The position numbers and the translations under genes are program-made. Below the pieces are notes generated by a model that was not told the origin of the DNA, did not search any database, and saw nothing but the letters and a program-made list of their open reading frames with translations. Shown one piece after another: positions 1-9,317 of a stretch of DNA of 64,000 nucleotides. The stretch covers positions 124,001 through 188,000 of the forward strand of contig NZ_AQQR01000005.1 of NCBI RefSeq assembly GCF_002210095.1, written 5' to 3'. The stretch is from Marinibacterium profundimaris (lineage in GTDB: Bacteria > Pseudomonadota > Alphaproteobacteria > Rhodobacterales > Rhodobacteraceae). Each line of letters begins with the position of its first letter. The first letter of the stretch is position 1.

Positions 1-719
1 TCGTCTATTCGCACCCGACGGCGCGGGACATGAACTGGCGCGACGGCATTGCCGAGATCAAGCTGAAGGACTGGGAAATCCTGCAGCTGGAAGCCACCGC
101 GATCACCCCAAAGGCCGACGTCCTGCGTGGCGGTGCCGGCCGGGACGTGATCATCGGCAAGGGCGGGCACGACCGGCTGCAGGGCAATGAAGGCAACGAT
201 GTGCTCATCGGTGGCTCGGGGGGGGATCTTCTGGCCGGTGGGCCGGGGCGCGACCGGGCGCAATACATCAACTCGAAACATGGGGTCGTGGCGGACCTGC
301 AGGTCAGCGGCCGGAACACGGGCCAGGCCGATGGCGACCGCTTCGTCGGTATCGAGGATCTGTTCGGCACGCGGTTCGATGACGCGCTGAACGGCGATGA
401 CGGGAGAAACCGGCTCTTCGGGCACAACGGCAATGACCGGCTGCTGGGGCGGGATGGAAACGACGTGCTCTACGGCATGAACGGCAACGACCGCTTCATC
501 TTTCGCCGGGGCGACGACAAGGACCGGATCCTTGATTTCGAGGCCGGCGCCGACGAACTCGTGCTGAGAAACCTGGGCGACCGGTTCACGCTGGACCGGA
601 TCGAGCGGCTGTCGGTGCAGAAGGACGACATGCTGGTGCTGCGGCTGGGGGAGGGCGACCTGATCAAGCTGAACGGCGTCACCTTCGACGAGATCGCGCA
701 GGATATCCTGCTGATCTGA
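1..719 (+). CDS. RTX (hemolysin-type) calcium-binding protein, 3' part
   Basis: This is the C-terminal part of a larger protein whose frame is already open at the first base of the window; the ATG at 30 is internal, since no stop precedes it. Two blocks of glycine/aspartate nonapeptides of the GGxGxDxxx type are visible, roughly codons 45-85 (e.g. GGAGRDVII, GNEGNDVLI) and 130-165 (GHNGNDRLL, GRDGNDVLY, GMNGNDRFI). Such repeats bind Ca2+ and fold as a beta roll after secretion. The end (ILDFEAGADELVL, then an acidic and hydrophobic tail finishing in DILLI) resembles the uncleaved type I secretion signal of RTX proteins. The catalytic or adhesive portion, if any, lies outside the window, so the activity cannot be named. 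Family assignment is secure; function is unknown. Confidence 0.9.
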   Translation, partial: VYSHPTARDMNWRDGIAEIKLKDWEILQLEATAITPKADVLRGGAGRDVIIGKGGHDRLQGNEGNDVLIGGSGGDLLAGGPGRDRAQYINSKHGVVADLQVSGRNTGQADGDRFVGIEDLFGTRFDDALNGDDGRNRLFGHNGNDRLLGRDGNDVLYGMNGNDRFIFRRGDDKDRILDFEAGADELVLRNLGDRFTLDRIERLSVQKDDMLVLRLGEGDLIKLNGVTFDEIAQDILLI

Positions 720-1053
720 GGTTCCGGGCCGGCCAGTCACGGCCGGAGCGGGCAGGCGCGGCGTGTCATCGGCAAGAAGGGGAAGAGGCAGAGCACATAA
801 CGCATCGCGCAGACGGCGCCGGCACCCCCGTCCCCCAGGGGGCCTGCGCCGAACCGGAAGCCGCCGCACGGCCATCCCCCGGCCGGCGGCGGCTTTTCCC
901 CTTCGTCAGCCCTTCCAGGCTGCCTCATGTCCGCAGGCGCCCCTCACGCCCCTGGACTCTCGCCCTGCAGAACCAGATGCCCGGGTAAGGTGATCCGGCC
1001 GGGCTGTGCGGGACCTTCCCCCCGGGTAAGGTCCGGTACCCGGGCGTCCGGGA
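720..1053. other. Convergent intergenic region with hairpins and a 12-base direct repeat
   Basis: No gene is seen between the RTX gene (plus) and the amidase (minus). The stretch holds a stem AAGCCGCCG/CGGCGGCTT (858-866 with 887-895) followed by TTTT, which may end the RTX transcript. It also holds two copies of CCCGGGTAAGGT (980-991 and 1021-1032). The second copy can form either of two stems: GGACCTT/AAGGTCC (1011-1034) or CCCGGGTA/TACCCGGG (1021-1044). Confidence 0.6.
858..897 (+). terminator. Possible Rho-independent terminator of the RTX gene
   Basis: A 9-bp GC-rich stem (858-866 with 887-895) has an inner GGCC/GGCC pairing and runs directly into four T residues on the plus strand. It lies about 140 bases after the RTX stop codon. 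The short T run makes it weak. Confidence 0.4.
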
Positions 1054-2703
1054 TCAGGCGGGCAGGGGCGGGCGTTCGGCGGCGACGCCCAGCTCGGCCT
1101 CCAGCGCCTGGCCGAGGTTGAGGATCGTGCCCTCGTCGAACAGCCGGCCCCAGAGAGAGATGCCTTGCGGCACGCGATGCGTCTCGCCCTCGCCAGCCTT
1201 GCCGGTGGTCAGCTTGCCCTCGCCGAGGGAGGCCGCGCCGCGGGTGGCGACCTGCAGGAAGCCCGCGCGCAGGTGCAGGCAGGGATGGCCGGTGAAGTTG
1301 GAGGCCACGAGCATCGGCCCGGTCATGAAGGGGCCGATCAGCGCGTCGACCTCGCGGAACATGCCGTCGAGCGCCTGCATCACCAGGTAGCGCAGGCGGT
1401 CGATCTGGACGTGGTCCACCGCCGAAAGGAAGCGTGCCTTGCGGTGGGTGTTGGGCCAAGCGCCGTCGTCCTGCCAGGTGAGCGTGTCGTCCAGATCGGA
1501 GAGTGTCAGGTGCTCGAAGGCGGCCGCGGCCTCGGCGTAGAGGCCGTTCATCAGCGAGCCATAGGGCAGATCGGGGAGCGAGACCTCGACCACCTCGATG
1601 CCCAGCCGTTTCGCGGCGGCGAGGGCCGCGTGGTCCACGTCGGTTGAACCTTTGCCGAAGGCCTCGGGCAGGTAGCCCAGCGTCAGCTCATGGGTCCCCT
1701 TGGTCGCGTCAAAGGCGAAGGGGGCGGCGATGGTGCAGCGGTCGTCGATATCGGCGCCGTTGATCGCGTCGAGCACCAGCGCGCAATCCTCCACGCCCCG
1801 GCACATCGGCCCGATCTTGTCGAGCGACCAGCAGAGCGCCATGGCCCCCGCGCGGCTGACCCGACCGAAGGTGGGGCGCAGGCCGGTGGTGCCGTTGCGC
1901 TGGCAGGGCGAGGTGATGGAGCCGAGGGTTTCGGTGCCGATGGAGAAGCCGCAGAGACCGGCGGCGGTGGCCGAGCCGGAGCCGGCGGAGGAGCCGGAGG
2001 AGCCCTCCTCGGGGTTCCAGGGATTGTTGGTGCGGCCGCCATACCAGATGTCGTTATAGGCCAGCGCGCCCAGCGTGGTCTTGCCCAGCAGCACCGCGCC
2101 GGCCTCGCGCAGCAGCGTCACGACGCGGGCATCGGTGTCGGGCACCCGGTCGCGGTAGGGTTCGGCGCCCCAGCCGGTGGTGATGCCGGCGGTGTCGAAG
2201 AGGTCCTTCACGCCGTAGGGGATCCCGTGCAGCGGGCCGAGGTTTTCGCCCTTCGCGGTCAGGTCGTCCATCGCGTCGGCCTGGGCCAGGGCGAGGTCGG
2301 GCGTGACCGTGGCGTAGCAGTTCAGCAGCGGGTTCAGCGCCTCGATCCGGGCGAGGTAGATTTCGGTCAGGCGGCGGCTGGTCAGGGCGCCGGAGCGGAT
2401 CCAGACGCCAAGCTCGGGCAGGGTGGCGAAGGCGATGTCCTCGTCCGCCGCGAGCAGCGGGGTGTCGGGCGTGCTGCCGGTGACGCCGGAGGCGGTGGGC
2501 ATTTCGAACCCCGGCAGGCGGGGGTCGAAGCGGGTGGCCATGGGGACGGCGTTCGGAATGTCGATCTTGCGCCGGGCGACCGCGCTGTCGATCTGGCCGT
2601 CGAGATTGCCGGCCATCTGGGCCCGCTCGCGCGGTGTATAGGCGATGCCAAGCAGCTTCTCGGCGCTTTCGATGTCCTGCTCGGTGATCCCCTTGTTCGC
2701 CAT
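1054..2703 (-). CDS. Amidase, amidase-signature family
   Basis: A 549-residue enzyme of the amidase-signature family, which hydrolyses carboxamides with a Ser-cisSer-Lys triad. The triad is visible: Lys about 166 in GVKDLFD, the cis-Ser about 235 in EGSSGSSAG, and the nucleophile Ser about 262 in GTETLGSI. An N-terminal extension of about 90 residues precedes the core. A good GGAGAAGG ribosome site supports the start. It is the last gene of the minus-strand peptide-type ABC operon, 61 bases after the permease gene. That suggests it acts in the cytoplasm on an imported amide or amidated peptide. The substrate cannot be read from sequence; GatA itself is unlikely because gatB and gatC are absent and the operon is a transport operon. 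Confidence 0.88.
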   Translation of the reverse strand: MANKGITEQDIESAEKLLGIAYTPRERAQMAGNLDGQIDSAVARRKIDIPNAVPMATRFDPRLPGFEMPTASGVTGSTPDTPLLAADEDIAFATLPELGVWIRSGALTSRRLTEIYLARIEALNPLLNCYATVTPDLALAQADAMDDLTAKGENLGPLHGIPYGVKDLFDTAGITTGWGAEPYRDRVPDTDARVVTLLREAGAVLLGKTTLGALAYNDIWYGGRTNNPWNPEEGSSGSSAGSGSATAAGLCGFSIGTETLGSITSPCQRNGTTGLRPTFGRVSRAGAMALCWSLDKIGPMCRGVEDCALVLDAINGADIDDRCTIAAPFAFDATKGTHELTLGYLPEAFGKGSTDVDHAALAAAKRLGIEVVEVSLPDLPYGSLMNGLYAEAAAAFEHLTLSDLDDTLTWQDDGAWPNTHRKARFLSAVDHVQIDRLRYLVMQALDGMFREVDALIGPFMTGPMLVASNFTGHPCLHLRAGFLQVATRGAASLGEGKLTTGKAGEGETHRVPQGISLWGRLFDEGTILNLGQALEAELGVAAERPPLPA

Positions 2704-2764
2704 GGCCTTCTCCCTTGTTCCCGCTGCTACTCGTCCGTCCCTTGCAGGCCGGCCTCGTGATGGC

Positions 2765-3634
2765 TCAGACCTGCTGGCGCACGTCGAGCGCGTCGCGCAG
2801 CCAGTCGCCGATGAAGTTGATCGACAGCACCACCAGCATGATCGCCAGCCCCGGGAAGACGCCCAGCCACCAGGCCCGGGTGATGAAGCCGCGCCCGTCC
2901 GCCAGGATCAGCCCCCAGGTCGGTGTATTGGCGTCGACGCCGAGGCCCAGGAACGACAGGCTCGCCTCGCCCAGGATGGCGTAGGAGACGCTGACTGTGG
3001 CCTGCACGATGATCGGCGCCACCGCGTTGGGCATGACATGGATCAGCAGGGTACGGGCTTTGGAAAAGCCCAGCACGCGGGCGGCGTCGATATATTGTTC
3101 CTCGCGCAGGGTCAGGGTCATCGACCGTGCGATGCGGGCGAAATCATCGACGAAGGCGAGCGAGATGGCGACGATCACGTTCAGCAGGCCGGTGCCGAAG
3201 ACCGCGACGAGGTAGACCGCGATGATGAAGTTCGGGAAGGCCCATTGCAAGTCGATGTAGCGCATGATGACCATATCGACCCAGCCGCCGAAATAGCCCG
3301 CCACCAGCCCCAGCGCGACACCGACCACCAGGGCCAGCGCCACGGTGGCAAAGCCGATGAAGAGCGACACGCGCGTGCCGTAGAGGATGCGGCTGAGCAG
3401 GTCGCGGCCGAGGTCGTCGGTGCCCAGCGGGTGCGCCCAGCTGAGGCCGCCCATCATGTCGAGCGTCATCTCGTTGGGGTCGTATTGCGCCAGCAGTGGC
3501 GCGAAGGTCCCGGCCAGCACGAAAAGCACCAGCACCAAGAGCCCGGCCTGCGCCTTTCGGTCGGCGGCCAGTGTCGACACCAGGCGGGAGCGGCGTTTCG
3601 GCGGGGCGGAGACGTCTTGAGCGATATCGGTCAT
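2765..3634 (-). CDS. Peptide-type ABC transporter permease, DppC-like
   Basis: A 289-residue inner-membrane permease of the DppC/OppC family. It has an N-terminal cytoplasmic stretch, a first membrane segment (AGLLVLVLFVLAGTFAPLLA), the HPLGTDDLGRDLLSRILYG motif typical of DppC proteins, and the EAA-type loop near GEASLSFLGLG. The start was set at MTDIAQ because the open frame continues far upstream only inside the next permease gene; the ATG overlaps that gene's TGA by one base, implying translational coupling. It pairs with the DppB-like permease to form the channel for the system's binding protein. Confidence 0.9.
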   Translation of the reverse strand: MTDIAQDVSAPPKRRSRLVSTLAADRKAQAGLLVLVLFVLAGTFAPLLAQYDPNEMTLDMMGGLSWAHPLGTDDLGRDLLSRILYGTRVSLFIGFATVALALVVGVALGLVAGYFGGWVDMVIMRYIDLQWAFPNFIIAVYLVAVFGTGLLNVIVAISLAFVDDFARIARSMTLTLREEQYIDAARVLGFSKARTLLIHVMPNAVAPIIVQATVSVSYAILGEASLSFLGLGVDANTPTWGLILADGRGFITRAWWLGVFPGLAIMLVVLSINFIGDWLRDALDVRQQV

Positions 3635-4581
3635 CAGTGCAGCCGGATGCGGGGGTCGATCACGCCGTAGAGCAGATCGACGAGGAGGTTGGAGAAGACG
3701 AAGATCGCCGAGACGACGAGCACCGCGCCCTGCACGACCGGGTAGTCGCGGTTCAGGATGCCCTCGATCAGCACGCGGCCGAGGCCCTTGATGGCAAAGA
3801 CGTTCTCGACCACCACGGCACCCGAGATCAGCAGGGCAAAGGCAATGCCCATGACTGTGATCACCGGGATCATCGCGTTGGGCAGGGCATGGCCGAACAT
3901 CAGCATCCGCGGCGTCAGCCCCTTGGCGCGGGCCGTGCGCATGTAGTCGGAGCTGAGAACCTCGAGCAGGGAGGACCGGATCATCCGGGCGATGATGGCC
4001 GAGAAGGCCGTGCCGATGGCGATGGCCGGCAGGATCAGGTGGCGGAACCATTGCCAGAGCCCGTCCTCGATCGGGACATAGCCGATGGCGGGCAGCCATT
4101 GCAGGTTGGCGGCAAAGACGATGATCAGCAGGATCGCCAGCCAGAAATCCGGCATCGAGAGCCCGAGGAAGGCAAAGAGCGAGACGGTCGTGTCTGTCGC
4201 CGTGTTGCGCCGCGTGGCCGAGAGGATCCCGGCGGGCAGGGCGATCACCATGGCGATCACGAAGGCCAGAAGCGAAAGCGACAGGGTGCGGGGGATCGCC
4301 TCGACGATGATCTGGGTAACGGGGATGCGGCTGCCGTAGATGGAATTGCCCAGATCGCCCTGCAGCATGTTCCAGAACCAGATCCCGTATTGCACCACCA
4401 GCGACCGGTCGAGCCCGAGGCGGCGGCGCATGGCCTCCATCTCTTCGGGGCCGCCGGCATCGGCCAGCATGGCGGCGATCGGGTCGCCGGGGACAAGGCG
4501 GAGCATGAAGAAGACCAGCGTCGCCACCGCCCACATGACGATGACCGATCCGATGAACCTGCGCAGGATATAGCCACCCAA
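3634..4581 (-). CDS. Peptide-type ABC transporter permease, DppB-like
   Basis: A 315-residue permease of the DppB/OppB family, starting MGGYILRRFIGS. It shows the usual N-terminal membrane segment, the periplasmic loop with LGLDRSLVVQYG, the conserved GDLGNSIYG segment, and the EAA-like loop with the cytoplasmic motif YMRTARAKGL, which contacts the ATPase. It lies 60 bases downstream of the binding-protein gene, with an intervening GC hairpin, and overlaps the DppC-like gene by one base. Substrate is not deducible beyond peptide or amide class. Confidence 0.9.
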   Translation of the reverse strand: MGGYILRRFIGSVIVMWAVATLVFFMLRLVPGDPIAAMLADAGGPEEMEAMRRRLGLDRSLVVQYGIWFWNMLQGDLGNSIYGSRIPVTQIIVEAIPRTLSLSLLAFVIAMVIALPAGILSATRRNTATDTTVSLFAFLGLSMPDFWLAILLIIVFAANLQWLPAIGYVPIEDGLWQWFRHLILPAIAIGTAFSAIIARMIRSSLLEVLSSDYMRTARAKGLTPRMLMFGHALPNAMIPVITVMGIAFALLISGAVVVENVFAIKGLGRVLIEGILNRDYPVVQGAVLVVSAIFVFSNLLVDLLYGVIDPRIRLH

Positions 4582-4615
4582 AGTGCGAAGCCCTTTCGTT
4601 ACAGTGGGGTGCCGA

Positions 4616-4630
4616 GGCGGGAGACCCGCC
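4616..4630 (-). promoter_or_regulatory. Intercistronic hairpin after the binding-protein gene
   Basis: Perfect 6-bp stem GGCGGG/CCCGCC with an AGA loop, in the 60-base gap between the binding-protein and permease genes. There is no T run. It is probably a 3' stabiliser or partial terminator that keeps binding-protein mRNA in excess. Confidence 0.55.
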
Positions 4631-4641
4631 CCGGCGACTGG

Positions 4642-6420
4642 TCAGCCCAGCGTGACGCGGTCGAAATCATGCAAGCCGGGGATGCGGCTTTCGGCCGGGA
4701 AGTTCACCGATTTGTGGCGAACCTGTACGTCGACGGGATGATAGAGGAAGCCGCAGGCTACCCGGTCAGAGGTGATCTGGTTCGCAGCCTGGACCATTTC
4801 CCTGCGCTTCTCGAGATCGGCGGTCACCGATTGCTCCATGATCAGCTCGTCCGCTTCGGCGTTTGAGAAGTATCCGAAGGCGTATTTCTCCTTGTCGCGG
4901 GTGCGGCCATTGAACTTGCTGTCGGTGATCATCCAGTCGACGATGCCATCGTCGGGGTCGTAATCCCCGCCCGATCCGCCGAGCCGCATGTCATATTCGT
5001 TGCTGTTGAAATCCTCGATCCCGACCGAGAATTCCTTGGGTGTCACGTTCACCGTGATCCCCAGCACCTGCTTGTAGATATTGGCCAGCACCAGCCCGTT
5101 GCGCTTCTGCGCCGGGGTGGTGATCAGCTCAAGCTCGGGGAAGCCCTCGCCGCCGGGGAAGCCGGCATCGGCCAGCAGCTGCTGCGCACCTTCCGGATCG
5201 AAGGCCTGCTGCGATTTCTCGGCGATGTCCTCGTCGTAATAGAAGGCCATGGCCGGGTTGATCGTGCCGTAGCCGGGCACGGCATAGCCGAAATGCGCCT
5301 GCTGGACATAGGTGTCGCGGTCCAGCGCCTTGGCGAGCGCGAGGCGGACCTTGAAGCCCGGCTCTTCCATCAGCTCTTCCATCGGCTTGTTGAAATCGGT
5401 GACCTTCATCGGGTCGCGCCAGGGGTTCAGCCAGACGGACTGGAAGCCCGGCGCCGGCTTGATGTCGACGACCAGATCCGGGTTCTCCTTGAACCGGTCG
5501 ATCAGCTGCGAGGCGATCGGGTTGCCGCCGATATACTGGATGTCACCGGCCTCCAGCGCGGCGGCGATGGGCTCGACCCCGTCGATGGGACGGATCACCA
5601 CCTTGTCGAGCTTCGGCCGTTCGGGGTCGAAGTAATCGGCGAATTTCTCCAGCGTGACGCCCTGGCCCAGCACATGTTCGGTGATCATGAAGGGGCCGGT
5701 GCCGACGGGGGCGAGGCCGTAATCGGATTCGCCCATCTCCTCGATGGCGCGCTTGCTGACGATGGTCATGGCGCGTCCCGAAGCGCGTTCGAGCGTCTTG
5801 GCCAGGAAGGACGCCTGCGGCGCCTTCAGCGTGAATTTCACCTCGTAATCGCCCAGCTTTTCAAGGCTTGCCACGTTGGCCAGGTTGCCGGCGTGGATCG
5901 AGATGTCGGGGTTGGACGAGCGTTCGTAGGTGTAAAGCACGTCATCGGCGGTGAAGGGATCGCCGTTGTGGAATGTGACGCCCTCGCGCAGCTTGAACGT
6001 GTATTCCAGCCCGTCCTCGGACACGGTCCAGTCCTCGGCCAGGTCGCCCTGGGCGACCAGCTCGTTGTCGATGTGCATGAGGCCCGAAAGCACGTTCGAC
6101 GTGATCTGGAACTGCAGCACCTGGTCCATCTTGGCGGGGTCCAGCGTCACGATCTCGGTCACGCCGGCCCAGCCGCAATTCAGCGTGCCGCCGGCTGCGC
6201 CCTGCGCCGTTGCGGCCCCTGTCAGCCCGCCGGGCACCAGGTGGGCCGCGGTCAGCGTGCCGCTGGCGGCCAGCAGGCGCAGCGTGGCGCGGCGCGACAG
6301 TTTCGGGCCGGACATCTCCTTCGCGGTCAGCCCGAACAGCGGATCCTTCGGGTCGAAATCATGGGCGTCATCCCAGAGCTTGCGCAGCGTCCGGCGTAGT
6401 TTCGGGTCGTCCGTGGTCAT
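4642..6420 (-). CDS. Peptide-type ABC transporter substrate-binding protein with Tat signal
   Basis: A 592-residue family-5 (DppA/OppA-type) periplasmic binding protein. Diagnostic pieces include LAEDWTVSEDGLEYTFKLRE and FHNGDPFTADDVLYTYERS. The N-terminus is unusual: about 40 polar residues precede a twin-arginine signal (LSRRATLRLL at residues 41-50) and a hydrophobic stretch ending near AQGAAGG. This implies folding and export by the Tat route. It overlaps the upstream ATPase gene by four bases (ATGA). In the operon it sits between the two ATPase genes and the two permease genes. The amidase at the operon end and the divergent gamma-glutamyltransferase point to an amide or gamma-glutamyl compound as ligand (inference). 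Confidence 0.9.
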   Translation of the reverse strand: MTTDDPKLRRTLRKLWDDAHDFDPKDPLFGLTAKEMSGPKLSRRATLRLLAASGTLTAAHLVPGGLTGAATAQGAAGGTLNCGWAGVTEIVTLDPAKMDQVLQFQITSNVLSGLMHIDNELVAQGDLAEDWTVSEDGLEYTFKLREGVTFHNGDPFTADDVLYTYERSSNPDISIHAGNLANVASLEKLGDYEVKFTLKAPQASFLAKTLERASGRAMTIVSKRAIEEMGESDYGLAPVGTGPFMITEHVLGQGVTLEKFADYFDPERPKLDKVVIRPIDGVEPIAAALEAGDIQYIGGNPIASQLIDRFKENPDLVVDIKPAPGFQSVWLNPWRDPMKVTDFNKPMEELMEEPGFKVRLALAKALDRDTYVQQAHFGYAVPGYGTINPAMAFYYDEDIAEKSQQAFDPEGAQQLLADAGFPGGEGFPELELITTPAQKRNGLVLANIYKQVLGITVNVTPKEFSVGIEDFNSNEYDMRLGGSGGDYDPDDGIVDWMITDSKFNGRTRDKEKYAFGYFSNAEADELIMEQSVTADLEKRREMVQAANQITSDRVACGFLYHPVDVQVRHKSVNFPAESRIPGLHDFDRVTLG

Positions 6421-7435
6421 GATGATGTCCTTTGCGTGGTGGTTGGATGGTCAGGCGCCTGCGGAGAGTTCCAGCAGGCGACAGAATGCTCCGACGCGAC
6501 GGTCAGGAGAGCGGGCGATTCAATGCGGCAACGCTCGGTTGCGAGCGGGCAGCGGGGATGGAAGACGCAGCCCGAGGGCGGGTTGGCCGGGCTGGGCACT
6601 TCGCCGGCCAGCGGTTCGACATGCCGGCCGGCCTCGACCGCGGGGTCGGGGTTGGGCACGGCGTCGATCAGCGCGCGGGTATAGGGATGGGTCGGGTTCG
6701 AAAACAGCACCTCGGACGGTGCGCTTTCGACGATCCGCCCGAGGTACATGACCGCCACGTGATCGCAGATGTGGCGCACGACCGACAGGTCATGGCCGAT
6801 AAAGAGATAGGTCAGGCCCAGGTCGCGCTGGAGGTCCTCCAGCAGCGTGATGATCTGCGCCTGGATCGAGACATCGAGCGCCGAGACCGCCTCGTCCGCG
6901 ACGATCAATTCGGGGTCCATGGCCAGCGCCCGGGCGATGCCGATGCGCTGGCGCTGTCCGCCGGACATCTCGTGCGGATAGAGCCCCTCGAACCGGCGGG
7001 GCAGGCCGCAGAGGTCGAGCAGGCGGTGGACTTCGGCCTTGATCTCGGTCGGTGGCTTCAGCCCGTGGACGCGGATCGGCTCGGCGATGATCTGGCCGGC
7101 CTTCTGGCGCGGGTTAAGCGAGGAGAACGGATCCTGGAACACCGCCTGCATCTTGCGGCGGTAGTCCATCATGTCGGGGCCCAGCATCAGGGAGACATGC
7201 TCGCCCGCGTAGCGAATGCTGCCCGAGGTCGCCTCTTCCAGCCGCAGCGCGGCGCGGGCGACGGTGGACTTGCCGCAGCCGCTTTCGCCGACCAGCCCGA
7301 AGGCTTGCCCGCGCTTGATCTCGAAGCTTACGCCGTTGACGGCGCGGATCCGCCCGACCTCGCGCTTGAAAAGCCCTTCTCGGATCGGAAAATGGACATG
7401 GACATCATCGAATTCCAGGAGAGTTTGTGCTGCGC

Positions 7436-7439
<4 letters not shown>
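6417..7439 (-). CDS. Peptide-type ABC transporter ATP-binding protein, DppF-like
   Basis: A 340-residue ATPase with Walker [10 protein letters not shown], signature MSGGQRQRIGIARAL, Walker B LIVADEAVSALD, and the C-terminal oligopeptide/dipeptide extension CVFHPRCPLATERC found in DppF/OppF proteins, whose cysteines in some homologues bind an Fe-S cluster. It powers uptake through the downstream permeases. It overlaps the genes on both sides by four bases, so it is translated as part of a tightly coupled operon. The alternation of SGGQ here and SGGM in the partner ATPase is the usual F/D distinction. Confidence 0.92.
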
Positions 7440-8452
<1,013 letters not shown>

Positions 8453-8506
8453 TCAGGTCCTCTCTGTCAGGGTGATGTCACGCTGGACACCGGGGGTCAT
8501 TTCGCA

Positions 8507-8527
8507 TTATCGTTATCATTATCGATA
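8507..8527. promoter_or_regulatory. Tandem TTATCG/TTATCA/TTATCG repeats in a divergent promoter
   Basis: Three head-to-tail hexamers (8507-8512, 8513-8518, 8519-8524) run into the palindrome TATCGATA (8520-8527). The element is an AT-rich island between the divergent transport operon and GntR gene. It is a likely binding site for that GntR protein, RNA polymerase, or both. Confidence 0.45.
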
Positions 8528-8554
8528 TTAACGGTGAGCGGAACGTCCCTGTCA

Positions 8555-9307
8555 ATGGTGTCTGGAAACGGGTTGAAGGAATTGCTGGCGGCCAGCCCGG
8601 CGATCGGCGGAAAAAAGTCTGATGTCGCATACGCAATAATCAAGCGTGCCATCATATTGCGGAACTTCGGACCCGGGATGCTGCTGCGCGAGCAGGAGTT
8701 GGCCCGGGAGTTCCAGTGCAGCCAGGGCACGGTACGCGAGGCGCTGATGCGGCTGGACGAGGACGGGCTGGTCGAGCGGTCGGGCTATCGCGGGACGCAG
8801 ATCACCGACATCAGCCATGCCGAGGCCGCCGAGATGGTGCGCGTGCGCCTGTCGATCGAACAGGCCGTGGCCCGTGCCATCGCCAGGGACGGGCTGGCCG
8901 ATCACGACCGCGAAGGCATCGAACAGATCATCGCCGCCATGGACCAGACCCAGGACCGGGAGGATCACCTGCAGGCCAGCGAACTCGACCGGGCCTTCCA
9001 CGCCCGGCTGGCCCGGGCCTCGGGCATGTCGCTGCTGTCGCCGATCCTCGAACGCTGCTCGCTGCACATCCATCGCTTCACCCTGGGCGGGCTGGAAGTC
9101 CCGCGCGAATTCTTCCGGGAAAGCGGCGTGGCCGAGGAACACCGGCTGTTGCTGGATGCCGTGTCGTCCGGCGACGAGGCCCGTGCCACCACCGCCATTG
9201 CCGACCACCTGCGCAACGTGCTGGAACGTTGGGCGCCCTCGCTGCTGGACGCTGTGGGGCCGGAGGCCTTCACTCCGCAGGCGATTGTGCCGCGTCCCTC
9301 GACATAA
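8555..9307 (+). CDS. GntR-family regulator, FCD (FadR) subfamily
   Basis: A 250-residue regulator. An N-terminal winged helix (about residues 20-85) contains LREQELAREFQCSQGTVREAL and the wing ERSGYRGTQ; an all-helical FCD ligand-binding domain follows, with the histidine-rich positions expected for a metal-dependent effector pocket (FHARLARASG, HLRNVLERW). The ATG at 8555 is preferred; the frame is open back to 8381, inside the divergent ATPase gene, and a GTG at 8534 is an alternative. It most likely controls the divergent peptide/amide transport operon and the gamma-glutamyltransferase gene 10 bases downstream. Confidence 0.88.
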   Translation: MVSGNGLKELLAASPAIGGKKSDVAYAIIKRAIILRNFGPGMLLREQELAREFQCSQGTVREALMRLDEDGLVERSGYRGTQITDISHAEAAEMVRVRLSIEQAVARAIARDGLADHDREGIEQIIAAMDQTQDREDHLQASELDRAFHARLARASGMSLLSPILERCSLHIHRFTLGGLEVPREFFRESGVAEEHRLLLDAVSSGDEARATTAIADHLRNVLERWAPSLLDAVGPEAFTPQAIVPRPST

Positions 9308-9317
9308 AGGATCAGCC

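Noticed and set aside
2765-4534. One long minus-strand frame that reads through both permease genes of the peptide-type operon
   Set aside because: Its first half is out of frame with the well-supported DppB-like protein and has no membrane-protein pattern. Only the part from 3634 downwards is the DppC-like permease.
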